DNA of 64,000 nucleotides from Chitinophaga solisilvae (lineage in GTDB: Bacteria; Bacteroidota; Bacteroidia; Chitinophagales; Chitinophagaceae): contig NZ_JAABOK010000024.1 in assembly GCF_009928525.1 (NCBI RefSeq), positions 1 to 64,000 on the forward strand, written 5' to 3'. Below the pieces are notes generated by a model that was not told the DNA's origin, made no database searches, and worked only from the letters and a program-made list of their open reading frames with translations. The translations under genes were made by a program, and so were the position numbers. Positions 25,727 through 34,935 of the stretch are shown here, one piece after another. Numbering within the stretch: the stretch's first letter is position 1; each line of letters starts with the position of its first letter.

Positions 25727-26626
25727 TTATTCAATAGTACCATCGGCAATACCGGTATTAGCAGGCGCCAGACCGGGTTGCAGGTCAATGGAAGCATTGG
25801 CAGGAGCTGTGATCACTTTCAGATAGTTTCCAAAGTCATGTGGATTCTCAGCAACGCTGATATTAATACCCGCTTCTTTCAGTGCCTTGATCGCATAGGA
25901 AGTTCCGTTGAAACTATTGAGGGAATAGGTATAGTTACCATTGGAAGGCAATTGATTGGTCAGGTGGTTAATAACCTTGTTAACCGACAAGCCGGTTAAA
26001 TTAACGCTCATCTTCACCGTATATCTTATGCCGGCATTGTCAAGTATCTGTCCCGGATAATCCGGATAACTGGCAACATTACCACTACCAGGATAAAAAC
26101 CGAAGCACCTGTTAAAACCCACATCAGGCTTGGAAACACCAACGTAGGTTGCACCTCCGTAGACTCCGTTCTGCAGTACGTATACCGTCAGTTTAACCCC
26201 CTGGTTAAAAAGCAGCCCGCCTATCTGTGTATCAATATTATTGATCTGGCTACCATAGAGTTCAACCTGCCGGTAGTAAACGGGACAATTGGTCGTGCAG
26301 GCTACCGGCTGGTTGGGAGGAGTTGGTAACGGTGGCAGTACACTGTCCGCCCACTTGGCTGTTTTTATCATCGACTTATTAACCCTTACCTGGTCAGCAT
26401 TCTGAGGACATTTGTAAGGCGCTGCAAAGTAATAGGGATCAAATACATCAGTGGGGTCAAGGCATGTACTTGTGAACATCGCCGTGGTGTTATTAAATGA
26501 GCTTTTCTCATTATTCATTTCTCCGGGATTGTCAAATCCTGTTTTACTGCAGGCATATAATACAATGCCTAAAAAACCGATAAGATAAACTGCTTTCTGT
26601 TTGAACTTGTAAGTGGAATTCTTCAT
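25727..26626 (-). CDS. Unrecognised lipoprotein next to the O-antigen-ligase-like gene
   Basis: A 299-residue protein. A basic N-terminus, a hydrophobic segment and IVLYACSKTG (Cys26) give a lipoprotein signal. The body contains further Cys residues in TSTCLDP, YKCPQN, VACTTNCPVYY and NRCFGFYPG, probably disulphide-bonded outside the cytoplasm. The stretch YSLNSFNGTSYAIKALKEAG (about 233-252) resembles the NxCTTYA..AL helix of permuted papain-like proteins, but Gly replaces the Cys, so catalysis is doubtful. It lies 23 bp downstream of the membrane protein gene and is probably cotranscribed. Function unknown. Confidence 0.65.
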   Translation of the reverse strand: MKNSTYKFKQKAVYLIGFLGIVLYACSKTGFDNPGEMNNEKSSFNNTTAMFTSTCLDPTDVFDPYYFAAPYKCPQNADQVRVNKSMIKTAKWADSVLPPLPTPPNQPVACTTNCPVYYRQVELYGSQINNIDTQIGGLLFNQGVKLTVYVLQNGVYGGATYVGVSKPDVGFNRCFGFYPGSGNVASYPDYPGQILDNAGIRYTVKMSVNLTGLSVNKVINHLTNQLPSNGNYTYSLNSFNGTSYAIKALKEAGINISVAENPHDFGNYLKVITAPANASIDLQPGLAPANTGIADGTIE

Positions 26627-26649
26627 ACTATTGTATTTAAATGATGAAA

Positions 26650-28413
26650 CTATTTTGTGGTCAGCCGCAGCATTCTTGCCCTAATAGAGTCAATTTCAGC
26701 GGAAGGCACTTTCACAGGGATATCCAGAATTTTTCCGGCAACAGTCACAGCTTTCTCCTTCCTGTTATTCCCGAGGTATAACAGGACCAGGAAATAGGGC
26801 GGGTTAAATTTTGAAGGGACCATATATGCTGCATCGAGGAAGGATTTTTCTGCTGGTTCAAATTGTCCGGCTGCCTGATATGCTTTGCCCAGATACATGG
26901 ATAGGTCTGTATTTGTCATTAGTTCCCCGGCCTGCGTGAATATGCGGATACTGCTATCATACTCTCCCAGCTCATACAACTGCGCCCCGTAGTTATACAA
27001 AAAGGCACTCCGGTGTTTCAGGGAAGGATAGGTTTGCCGGTAAAGCTGCAGCCCCTTTTTCTTGTCAGCGGATGCAGTACTGACTGCCTTCAGCCAGGTA
27101 TTACACGCAATATATTGTTGTGCCGTATAGAAAAAGAGCCCCAGGCAACTACCCAGTATAAGTACCGGGAATGCTTTTTTCAACGCGGCCGGAAATGCTT
27201 TAAACTGAATAATAACAGGCGCTTCGGCGGAAATAACCGTGACGCTGAACAGTAACAGGATTAAAAAGATGGTGATGTGAAAGGTGTAATAAAATAATGC
27301 TGTCAGCAGGATGGCTATCAGCATACTTCCTGCAAAGGAAAAAGAACGCTTCAGCAGATGAAATATACCGGCGAGTACCACCGCAAGTAAAGTAAAACCT
27401 GCCAGTCCGAAGTTGACCAGCAATTCAATATACTCGTTGAAAGCAGTAGAAACATTTCCTGCCAGCTGCCTGTACGGCTCATGAATAGCTGCGCTTTCCC
27501 TGAAATAACGCGCCTGCTCCAACAGGTAATTTTTCTCGAAACCGCCAATTCCCCAGCCCAGGAAAGGTTTGCTGACAAACAACTGCCATGCATTCTGCCA
27601 GATAAACAAACGCCCGGCAGCGGAATCATACTTCACCACAAACATCACGACCAGCACTGCTACAAAACCCGCTACTATCAGCCATTTTTTTACTGCTGAC
27701 AGCTGCAACCGTTCACGTCCGGTCAGGCCGGCCAGGAAGATAAGTACAAGAACAGCTGTCCTGCTTTTCAGTATTATGGCAAATACGGCTGTTAAAAACA
27801 ATGCTGTATAACAGGCCAACCTTAGTAACCTGGGTGTATTCACTGCTTGGCCGGCGATATACAGCAATACCGGTGAGCAGCAACTCAGAAACATGGCAAA
27901 AATACCCGTATTAAGAAAAGTACCGTTTACCCGCTGTACAGATGCCCCTCTGCCACCTACCAGATAACTCAGTTGCCAGCAACCGACAGCCAGCTCAATA
28001 AAAACAATCAGTACTATGACAAGTGGAAGAACGAATGGAGATTGCTGCTGCAGATGCCGCAATGGAAAATATAAAAAAAGGATGGAGAGAGTGGTTAATA
28101 TCCCATCTCTGATATAAAATGCGGAATGAAGTAATGTAAGCGAAGCAGCAGACACACATAAAAAAAAGGCAGCTGTCACCAACAGATCAATCAGATTAAG
28201 TTTCAGGTTGATTACTACTACCTCCTGCAGAAAATACTCCGTAAAAAAAAGAATGGATGCAGCAAAAAAGAAATAGGTGCGTGGTATTGCATTCCAGCCA
28301 CTGATAAATACATTTTCGGTACACGCCAGCAGTAAAATAATTGTTAATGCAATAATATAGTAAAGCGTACGGCCCGAAAAGCCAAAGGCGTCATTGGATA
28401 CTGGGAGCTTCAT
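26650..28413 (-). CDS. O-antigen ligase/polymerase-like membrane protein with C-terminal TPR
   Basis: A 587-residue inner-membrane protein with about a dozen hydrophobic helices in residues 15-430. The long periplasmic loop between later helices has FLGWGIGGFEKNYL and then a segment ending in STAFNEYIELLVNFGLAGF, typical of the Wzy_C/O-antigen ligase (WaaL-like) superfamily. Residues about 440-587 are soluble and show TPR-like repeats (SAFLYNYGAQLYELGEYDSS, LSMYLGKAYQAAGQFEPAEK). In Bacteroidota such fusions transfer or polymerise glycans at the periplasmic face. With a lipoprotein neighbour, protein glycosylation or anchoring is possible; the glycan is unknown. Confidence 0.78.
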   Translation of the reverse strand: MKLPVSNDAFGFSGRTLYYIIALTIILLLACTENVFISGWNAIPRTYFFFAASILFFTEYFLQEVVVINLKLNLIDLLVTAAFFLCVSAASLTLLHSAFYIRDGILTTLSILFLYFPLRHLQQQSPFVLPLVIVLIVFIELAVGCWQLSYLVGGRGASVQRVNGTFLNTGIFAMFLSCCSPVLLYIAGQAVNTPRLLRLACYTALFLTAVFAIILKSRTAVLVLIFLAGLTGRERLQLSAVKKWLIVAGFVAVLVVMFVVKYDSAAGRLFIWQNAWQLFVSKPFLGWGIGGFEKNYLLEQARYFRESAAIHEPYRQLAGNVSTAFNEYIELLVNFGLAGFTLLAVVLAGIFHLLKRSFSFAGSMLIAILLTALFYYTFHITIFLILLLFSVTVISAEAPVIIQFKAFPAALKKAFPVLILGSCLGLFFYTAQQYIACNTWLKAVSTASADKKKGLQLYRQTYPSLKHRSAFLYNYGAQLYELGEYDSSIRIFTQAGELMTNTDLSMYLGKAYQAAGQFEPAEKSFLDAAYMVPSKFNPPYFLVLLYLGNNRKEKAVTVAGKILDIPVKVPSAEIDSIRARMLRLTTK

Positions 28414-28483
28414 TGCTACTGAGAATTAGGGATACCCGGAAATGCTATAAGTTATAGGATAAAAGTCAGAAAAAAAAACGCAC

Positions 28484-28839
28484 ATGATAACTACAGGCAC
28501 ATTCTTCCGGATATGGTATCTGCATATTAATACCCTTTTCCTTTTCGCATATACTCCGCCGATAGCCAATCATGGTGGCAGTAACGACATAGCGGATAAT
28601 CCTGTAACTTTAACCGGTGGTTCCAATCATACCGGTATGAGACGTATGGAAGATGCCATTACAGCATACGTGAGGGTACAGATAATACCGTTTACGTGGA
28701 AGTGATAGCCAACTATTCAGATAACCTGTTACCGGATAATGTGACTATGTATGCCATTGATCAGGATGCAGACGTCATCGTGGATGAAACCATACCAAAC
28801 GGAATATATCAAAATCATGTCGCCTGCGGCTGCCATTAA
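28484..28839 (+). pseudogene. Small exported protein gene broken by a -1 frameshift
   Basis: An ATG at 28484 opens a frame with a hydrophobic N-terminus (FRIWYLHINTLFLFAY) and continues to about DAITAY near 28668; after that the reading makes poor protein and stops at 28703-28705. The -1 frame from about 28666 continues sensibly as EGTDNTVYVEVIANYS and ends with NHVACGCH and a stop at 28837-28839. Joined, this gives about 118 residues. It could be a decayed gene, a sequencing error, or less likely a programmed frameshift. Located directly upstream of the SMI1/KNR4 gene (12-bp gap). No family is recognised. Confidence 0.45.
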
Positions 28840-28851
28840 ATATAAAATTTT

Positions 28852-29391
28852 ATGTACAACGATATTGTGACAATAACTCAAGAACCAAAGATATTCGGAG
28901 ATCAGGATTTCCTCGACACCTTCCGCTTTGAGAACGGTTACCCCTTCCCCCCTTCCTATACGGCTTTCTGCAATGAACTGGGATACGGAAGACTATGTGA
29001 CCTGTTTCTTATCTATATTCCGATGGGGGATCATCCCGATTCCTGGGTGGTACAATACAAAAAAATGAAGGGCTTGTTTGATTACTATCTGGATCCTCCG
29101 CTGTTTGCTATCCGCGAAGCGGAAGGAGGAACAGACCTGATTGCCAATGCCATCCCCTTTGCCAGAAGTGAAAACGGAGAGTTTTTGTTCTGGGATATCA
29201 GACATCCGCAGCCTCATGGAGAATTTCCTGTTTATTTCACAGATTTCTCCACAGGCATCCGGCCGGCAGGTAATTCATTAACAACATTTATAAAAAATGT
29301 TTCCGGAGAAGCTACCTTCAAGTCAGTATTAAAATTCTACCAAAAACCACTGGAGGCTTCATTTCAGGGATTTAAAGAACTGATATGGTAA
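28852..29391 (+). CDS. SMI1/KNR4 (SUKH) family protein, probable immunity protein
   Basis: A 179-residue soluble protein. The N-terminal FRFENGYPFPPSYTAFCNEL is the characteristic SUKH opening (residues about 25-44), followed by GRLCDLFLIYIPMG and GEFLFWDIRHPQPHGEFPVY, the family's typical strand/loop order. SUKH proteins commonly neutralise nuclease and other polymorphic toxins. It sits upstream of an RHS toxin gene but is separated from it by a family-2 hairpin. The RHS gene has its own downstream candidate immunity gene, so this may be an orphan immunity protein kept after a toxin tip was exchanged. Confidence 0.8.
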   Translation: MYNDIVTITQEPKIFGDQDFLDTFRFENGYPFPPSYTAFCNELGYGRLCDLFLIYIPMGDHPDSWVVQYKKMKGLFDYYLDPPLFAIREAEGGTDLIANAIPFARSENGEFLFWDIRHPQPHGEFPVYFTDFSTGIRPAGNSLTTFIKNVSGEATFKSVLKFYQKPLEASFQGFKELIW

Positions 29392-29401
29392 ACATTTGAA
29401 G

Positions 29402-29499
29402 TTTTATCATTTGAGATGTTGTTACCAGTCAGTCTGTATTGCTGAATATATCAGATCAGTGCGGATGTGGATTGTGTTACGGAATCTCAAATGATAAAA
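29402..29499. repeat. Family-2 intergenic hairpin (copy 3)
   Basis: TTTTATCATTTGAGAT (29402-29417) and its exact reverse complement ATCTCAAATGATAAAA (29484-29499) flank a 66-base loop. The arm motif is the same as at 5472 and 17039 with one base changed. It lies between the SMI1/KNR4 gene and the RHS gene. Confidence 0.7.
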
Positions 29500-29585
29500 T
29501 GATAAAATCCCCGATAATTTCCTATTTTCATACCCTGATTTATCATTGTTAATACCCGGATTAGCCCAAACCATATCTATATATT

Positions 29586-32500
29586 ATGCTAGTCAGCAAT
29601 AAACATTTTATTCCGGTCATAGGACTGGATATACATTTTGTCATTCTGTTCGGGTTTCCGGTACCGCTGCCACATCCATACATTGGCCTGGTGATTGATC
29701 CGATGGATTATGTGCCATTTATGGGCGCTACAACAAAGGTAAACCATGTTCCCAGAGGGAAAAGCGACACCAGCGGAAAACTCGTATTCCTCTTCCACAT
29801 CCCGATGGGAGGGCCTTTCCTGATGGCTCCCATGATCGGGCATGAGTCAGTGAATTTCTATGGCAGCAAAAAGGTGATGGTGGAAGGCAACCTCATGAGT
29901 CCTTCGGGTCATATGCTGATGACCTGTAATGATATTGGTATGCCGTTGTCGTTATCTCCCGGAAAGAAGTTCATTCCTATTCCCAGTCTGTATCTGCCTA
30001 CTTCCTACTCTATCCCGCTTTCCTTTGGCAAGCCGGTGATGGTGGGCGGACCATTTGTACCAGACTGGTCAGGAGTCCTGCTGAATCTGATCATGTCTTT
30101 TGGATTCGGGGCGGCCATGAAAGGACTGGGAAAACTGGGGAAAAAGGCGCTCACCAAATTCAATAAATCCCTCAAAAATAAAATAGGAAGTAATAAACTC
30201 AGCAAAGCCCTCTGCAAGAAAGGGTTTGAGCCGGTAGACCTCATACAGGGTATCGTGATCTATGATGGTGTTGACTTTGAGCTGCCGGGCCCTGTTCCTT
30301 TAAAATGGGAACGCTCCTGGAACAGTGACAGCCCGTTTGAAGGACTGCTGGGGCATGGTAATCACCTCTGCTATGATATGCGCATAGCAGAACTCCCTGC
30401 AGAAGACGCTACCGCCGTACTGCTGGGAGATGGCCGCACGGCAGTATTTGAGCTGCTGCCGTATCCCGGTAACAGCAATTATCACCGGCATGAGAAATTA
30501 CTGCTGACCAGGACAGACACCGAAACGTATACGCTGTTTGATTATGAAGAAAGAAGAAATTATCACTTCAATAAGCTGCACCCGGCAGACAAACAATACC
30601 GGCTGATCAGTATCACCAGCGAAACGGACGATATCATCAGCTTTCATTATAATGGCGGCGGGCACCTGCTCCGGGTGACAGACAGCGTTGGCAGGCACCT
30701 GCTGATCAGCAGTGATGAAAAAGGCCGTATCAGCGAGGTTATTGCCAGACATCACGGCGAAGAGCGGCTGCTGGTAAGTTATGCCTATAACGAAAACGGC
30801 GACCTTACGGAAATAACAGATGCGCTGCAGCAAACTACGTATATCCATTACCGTAACCACCTCATGACGAAGAAGACAGACCGTAACGGCATCTCCTTCC
30901 ACTGGGAATACGACGCACAGCAGCGCTGCATACATACGTATGGCGATGGCGGCATCATGGAAGGCTTCCTGGAATATCATCCCCGCGAAGGTTTCAACCG
31001 CATCACCAACAGTCAGGGGCATACCACCACATATTATTATACCCCCGGCTTCGTGGTATCAAAGATCAAAGATCCCATGGGCAACGATGTATGCTTTACC
31101 TATACAGACGCCATGGAACTATACCGGGTAACAGATCCGGAAGGCGACAGCACCGGGTATACCTACGATGAAAAGGGAAATATCACGTCCGTAGTATATC
31201 CCGACGGCTCAGAACGGCGCTCCGTATATAATGAAAATGGTCAGGTAATACTCGCTGCCGACGCTGCCGGCAACAGCCGCTCCTTCATCTACTACAAGGA
31301 CCCCGCACTGCAGGGCCTGATGCACACCATCACGGAAACAGATGGCAGCATCCGAATTTTCCGTTATGATGAAAACAAGCGGCTGAAACAAATAGAAGAT
31401 GAAAAGGAAAACGCGACTGTCTTCACCTATGATGACGATCATAATTTAACCGCCGTGCGGCTGCCGGACGGCGCTGTATCCCAATGGCAATACGATGCCT
31501 GGGGACATTGTACACGCCTGGTAAACCCCATACAGGAAGCACAGGAATTTCATTACGATACCCTGGGCAGGCTGATATCCGTTAAACAGGCCAACGGTAA
31601 CGAAGTACGCCTGCAGTATAATGCCTATAACAACATTATACAGATCAATAACCAGCAGCAGGAAGTAAAGTACACCTACACCGCCATGGGCAGCCTGAAA
31701 CAACGCGAAGAAAAAGGCGCCAGGCTACATTTCGTGTACAACCGTGATGAACAGCTGAGCAGCGTGGTCAATGAACATGGCGAGAGTTACCGGTTTACCC
31801 GCAACGCTGCCGGCGATATTGTCAGTGAAACAGGTTTCGATGGCATTACCCGCCACTTTGAAAGAGACAGCGCCGGTAAGGTGACCAAAGTACACCGCCC
31901 CGGCGGCAAATGGAATGAATATGAATACAATGCCAACGGTCAGCTTACACGTGTTACCTACAGCGACGGCAGCTGGGAATCGTATATCCGTGACCGTAAC
32001 GGCGCTGTTACAGAAGCCGCCAATCCTTTCAGCTCCGTAAAGTTTGAACGCGATAAAGCCGGCCGCGTCATCAGGGAAATACAGGATGAACATGAAGTAC
32101 AAATCATTTACACCGCAGCGGGGAAAACGGTAAAAAGCAGCCTGGGCGCAGATATACACACGCGGTGGAATAACCGCGGCAATATTGACAGCATCTCCGC
32201 AGGCGCATGGAATACACAGATACAGCGCAACCTGCTGGGGCTGGAAATTGAACGCTCCCTGCCCGGCGGCGTAAAAAGCCGCTGGACCTATCACCCCGGC
32301 TCATCTGCCCACGGCACACCGGATGCGCATGAGGTGACCGCAGGAAGTAAAACATGTTACCACTCCCGGTATCACTGGAATGGCAGCCAGCAGCTGAAAC
32401 AGATTATCAACGGCATTACCGGAGGTACTACAAAATTTGGGCATGACGAATTCGGCAATCTCGCATGGGCGCTGTATGAAGATGGACAGTATGACTACCG

Positions 32501-33698
32501 CCTGCCGGACAAGGCCGGGAATCTTTATAAAACACCCACCCGCAAAGACAGGGAATATACGGCTGGCGGCCGGTTGGTAGCTTCAGACAAAGCCCGCTAC
32601 CATTATGATGCAGCCGGGAATATGACCAGGAAAATTATTACCGGCAACGCCACCGTTGCCAGCTGGGAATATGAATGGTTCGACAATGGCCTGCTGAAGC
32701 AAGTGCGGCGGCCGGATCAGAAAATCGTCAGCTTCCGCTACGATGCCCTGGGACGCAGAACCGAAAAGGTTTTCAACGGACGGCTGAAGCGCTTCCTCTG
32801 GAATGGCAGCACCCCCCTGCATGAATGGGAATATGCGGAACAGGAAAGACCCCGCCTTATTGTTGATGAATATGGAGCCATCAGCCGCAGCCACCCGGAA
32901 CCCGTTCCTCCTGAAACGCTGACCACCTGGGTATTTGAAGCCGGCACCTTTTGTCTTGCTGCCAGACTGGATCAAAGCGGATACTATTCCGTCATCAATG
33001 ATCACCTGGGCACCCCATCGCTGGCCATAGACGAAAAAGGACAACCCGCCTGGAGCGCCACGCTGGATATTTACGGTAACGTACGCCAGCTGGAAGGGCG
33101 CAAGGATTTCATTCCCTTCCGCTATCAGGGACAATATGAAGATATCGAAACAGGCTTGTATTACAACCGCTACCGGTATTACAGTCCGGAAGAAGGCATG
33201 TACATCAGTCAGGACCCCACCCGCCTGTTCGGGGGAAGACGCTTGTACGGCTATGTCAGCGATAGCTGCACCAAAGTAGATGTATTCGGCCTGGAAGGCA
33301 CCGTAGGAAAAGATCTTATCATCAGCGGCAACGCCACTAAGCCGGCTTCGCCGCGGCCCGGCAAGGATATTCCGGTTGATGAACACGGCATGGTAAAATC
33401 ACAGGCCGACGTAGAATGGCCGGAAGGCAAATCCAGCTTTGATACCGTAGAAAATACCAGTAAGGTCCTCAGCGATACACAGGTACATAAAGTACCTGCA
33501 GAATCGGCCCTGCCGGAAGGACTTGCCATCAAGGCAGACGGAAAAGATGTAGGCGGGCCGCGCGCCAAAGGTCATCATACCATCTATCCTACCCGCGATA
33601 TGAGCTTTGATGAATTCTCGGCCAAAGTAGGGGAACTGGAGTCGCAACATATCGGAAAGATTGATAAAAAAGGTAACTTCAAACCAAAATGTGATTAA
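29586..33698 (+). CDS. PAAR-like/RHS polymorphic toxin with C-terminal Tse2-like ADP-ribosyltransferase domain
   Basis: A 1370-residue toxin-delivery protein with no signal peptide. Residues about 1-130 form a PAAR-like tip (KHFIPVIGLDIHFV, PLPHPYIGLVIDP) of the kind loaded on a type VI secretion spike. The DUF6531 segment near 215-245 reads FEPVDLIQGIVIYDGVDFEL. Many YD repeats form the RHS shell to about 1130, and the core ends IPFRYQGQYEDIETGLYYNR ... YGYVSDSCTKVDVFGL near 1235. The last about 135 residues are the variable toxin: VPAESALPEGLAIKADG and GHHTIYPTRDMSFDEF strongly recall the Tse2 ADP-ribosyltransferase family (cf. PDLKVKQD and ATHYTIMPAKPM in P. aeruginosa Tse2). Toxin assignment is from remembered motifs, not a search. 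Confidence 0.85.
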   Translation: MLVSNKHFIPVIGLDIHFVILFGFPVPLPHPYIGLVIDPMDYVPFMGATTKVNHVPRGKSDTSGKLVFLFHIPMGGPFLMAPMIGHESVNFYGSKKVMVEGNLMSPSGHMLMTCNDIGMPLSLSPGKKFIPIPSLYLPTSYSIPLSFGKPVMVGGPFVPDWSGVLLNLIMSFGFGAAMKGLGKLGKKALTKFNKSLKNKIGSNKLSKALCKKGFEPVDLIQGIVIYDGVDFELPGPVPLKWERSWNSDSPFEGLLGHGNHLCYDMRIAELPAEDATAVLLGDGRTAVFELLPYPGNSNYHRHEKLLLTRTDTETYTLFDYEERRNYHFNKLHPADKQYRLISITSETDDIISFHYNGGGHLLRVTDSVGRHLLISSDEKGRISEVIARHHGEERLLVSYAYNENGDLTEITDALQQTTYIHYRNHLMTKKTDRNGISFHWEYDAQQRCIHTYGDGGIMEGFLEYHPREGFNRITNSQGHTTTYYYTPGFVVSKIKDPMGNDVCFTYTDAMELYRVTDPEGDSTGYTYDEKGNITSVVYPDGSERRSVYNENGQVILAADAAGNSRSFIYYKDPALQGLMHTITETDGSIRIFRYDENKRLKQIEDEKENATVFTYDDDHNLTAVRLPDGAVSQWQYDAWGHCTRLVNPIQEAQEFHYDTLGRLISVKQANGNEVRLQYNAYNNIIQINNQQQEVKYTYTAMGSLKQREEKGARLHFVYNRDEQLSSVVNEHGESYRFTRNAAGDIVSETGFDGITRHFERDSAGKVTKVHRPGGKWNEYEYNANGQLTRVTYSDGSWESYIRDRNGAVTEAANPFSSVKFERDKAGRVIREIQDEHEVQIIYTAAGKTVKSSLGADIHTRWNNRGNIDSISAGAWNTQIQRNLLGLEIERSLPGGVKSRWTYHPGSSAHGTPDAHEVTAGSKTCYHSRYHWNGSQQLKQIINGITGGTTKFGHDEFGNLAWALYEDGQYDYRLPDKAGNLYKTPTRKDREYTAGGRLVASDKARYHYDAAGNMTRKIITGNATVASWEYEWFDNGLLKQVRRPDQKIVSFRYDALGRRTEKVFNGRLKRFLWNGSTPLHEWEYAEQERPRLIVDEYGAISRSHPEPVPPETLTTWVFEAGTFCLAARLDQSGYYSVINDHLGTPSLAIDEKGQPAWSATLDIYGNVRQLEGRKDFIPFRYQGQYEDIETGLYYNRYRYYSPEEGMYISQDPTRLFGGRRLYGYVSDSCTKVDVFGLEGTVGKDLIISGNATKPASPRPGKDIPVDEHGMVKSQADVEWPEGKSSFDTVENTSKVLSDTQVHKVPAESALPEGLAIKADGKDVGGPRAKGHHTIYPTRDMSFDEFSAKVGELESQHIGKIDKKGNFKPKCD

Positions 33699-34187
33699 TT
33701 GGAAACAACTAACTTTTCAGCAGACTGGGAAGCGCTGCGCGAAGCAGAAGCTACGTATATCCGTACCCGTGCAGCCTACTTCAAAAGCAACCGGGAAACC
33801 ATTCTTTACGATATACAACGTGGGCTTACCAGCACACCCAATACCATAGAATATACGCTGGACCTGCTGGCACTGCTGGGAGATGACATTAAAGAAAAAG
33901 TGATGACAGAGCTGGTAGCCATCGCACTGGATGGAAAAGAAACCTTTGTGCCGCTGGCAAGAAATATCATCATCGAAATGGATAGCGGCTATCTGAAGAC
34001 TATTTTGCCTGATCTGGTACAACCCTGGCTGTCAGCCAATCCGGATAATGATTTCATCTACAAAAATATAGCACAGCTGTATTATAAATCAGACCTGCAT
34101 ACAGCACTGACGCACTTTATAGACACGTATTGCAGGAATAGCAGCAACGAGGATATACGTGAGATTTACGAAGACTATAAGGAGTGA
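33699..34187 (+). CDS. Candidate immunity protein for the RHS/Tse2-like toxin
   Basis: A 162-residue acidic, predicted all-helical protein without signal peptide. Its only plausible start is a TTG that directly follows the toxin's TAA stop (TAATTG); the first in-frame ATG would cost 72 residues. Placement immediately after the toxin tip, zero spacing and small size are the standard signs of a cognate immunity gene. I recognise no family; the helix pattern could be HEAT-like. A heptamer hairpin follows. Confidence 0.7.
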   Translation: METTNFSADWEALREAEATYIRTRAAYFKSNRETILYDIQRGLTSTPNTIEYTLDLLALLGDDIKEKVMTELVAIALDGKETFVPLARNIIIEMDSGYLKTILPDLVQPWLSANPDNDFIYKNIAQLYYKSDLHTALTHFIDTYCRNSSNEDIREIYEDYKE

Positions 34188-34188
34188 A

Positions 34189-34278
34189 TTAATTACGAAT
34201 TACGAATGATGAATTACGCATGAGAAGCGAAGATTTAAGCGGATAAAGAACTTAAATCTTCGCTTCTCATGCGTAATT
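34189..34278. repeat. Intergenic heptamer hairpin (copy F)
   Basis: Two left-arm heptamers (AATTACGAATTACGAATGATG) start at about 34190. They are followed by AATTACGCATGAGAAGCGAA (from 34212), which continues to 34239 and is exactly complementary to 34251-34278; this gives 28-bp perfect arms with an 11-base loop. Contains the AGCGAAGA core. It probably also terminates the RHS/immunity transcript. Confidence 0.8.
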
Positions 34279-34405
34279 ACCATCTCCCCCACTGCTATAT
34301 TTCCCCGGCAACATTTCCTTCCTGTAATGAAAATATTGTTAATCCAACAATCCGTACACAGCAAATGTACATCGATGTAGTATTTTTTATCTGCTGTATG
34401 TGTTA

Positions 34406-34726
34406 ATGTACGTTTGTGTCATCAAGATAAAAACAAATGAAAATAAAATACACGTCACCACGCTCATCAGCTTATTGTTTCTTGCTGTGCTTCCTGTACA
34501 GGAAAAAAGTGGTAACCTGACCAGGGTTACAGCTTCACTCAGTAAGACTCCTATGCCATTTGCAACATCAGCCACAAATTCCTGTACTATTACCAGATTC
34601 ACCTGCTCCCCAGGCGCTCCCTACAGCAATTACTATTACCAGATTAACACTATCAGCATTGAATTTTCGGAGAGCCAATGGTATGCCGGTAAGCATAGCC
34701 AGTCAGGCGGCATCGTGTGCCATTAA
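34406..34726 (+). CDS. Possible small secreted peptide (low support)
   Basis: An open frame of about 106 codons from ATG 34406. The stretch VTTLISLLFLAVLPVQ looks like a signal-peptide core, and the C-terminal part has paired Cys (NSCTITRFTCSPG) and ends GGIVCH. The first 15 codons read poorly, and an ATG at 34438 opens another frame that stops after 27 codons, so the start may be mis-set or frameshifted. The rest of the spacer 34279-34405 shows nothing recognisable. Treat as a candidate only. Confidence 0.3.
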   Translation: MYVCVIKIKTNENKIHVTTLISLLFLAVLPVQEKSGNLTRVTASLSKTPMPFATSATNSCTITRFTCSPGAPYSNYYYQINTISIEFSESQWYAGKHSQSGGIVCH

Positions 34727-34779
34727 GCCAGGCTGACGCTATTTTGATAAAGATCTTTCCTTCCGCCCCTTCAACGCGA

Positions 34780-34805
34780 AAAGTCCTGGGTGCAGCCAGG
34801 ACTTT
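34780..34805. terminator. Stem-loop terminator candidate
   Basis: AAAGTCCTGG and CCAGGACTTT form a 10-bp perfect stem with the 6-base loop GTGCAG. It lies in the convergent region between 34726 and the response regulator gene. Confidence 0.6.
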
Positions 34806-34874
34806 AGCATATTCCTTCAGACATCATGAACCCATGATAAACAGCGTTGTTCCGCTGTAGAGAAAAAACGCCAG

Positions 34875-34916
34875 CCAGGATTCCCTCCGTCGCTGTGCAA
34901 CAGCAGAGAATCCTGG
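34875..34916. terminator. Stem-loop terminator candidate for the LytTR operon
   Basis: CCAGGATTC (34875-34883) pairs with GAATCCTGG (34908-34916). It lies 20 bases beyond the response-regulator stop codon at 34936. Both this stem and the one at 34780 carry the CCAGGA/TCCTGG motif. Confidence 0.5.
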
Positions 34917-34935
34917 TTTGATATTGCAAAATAAT

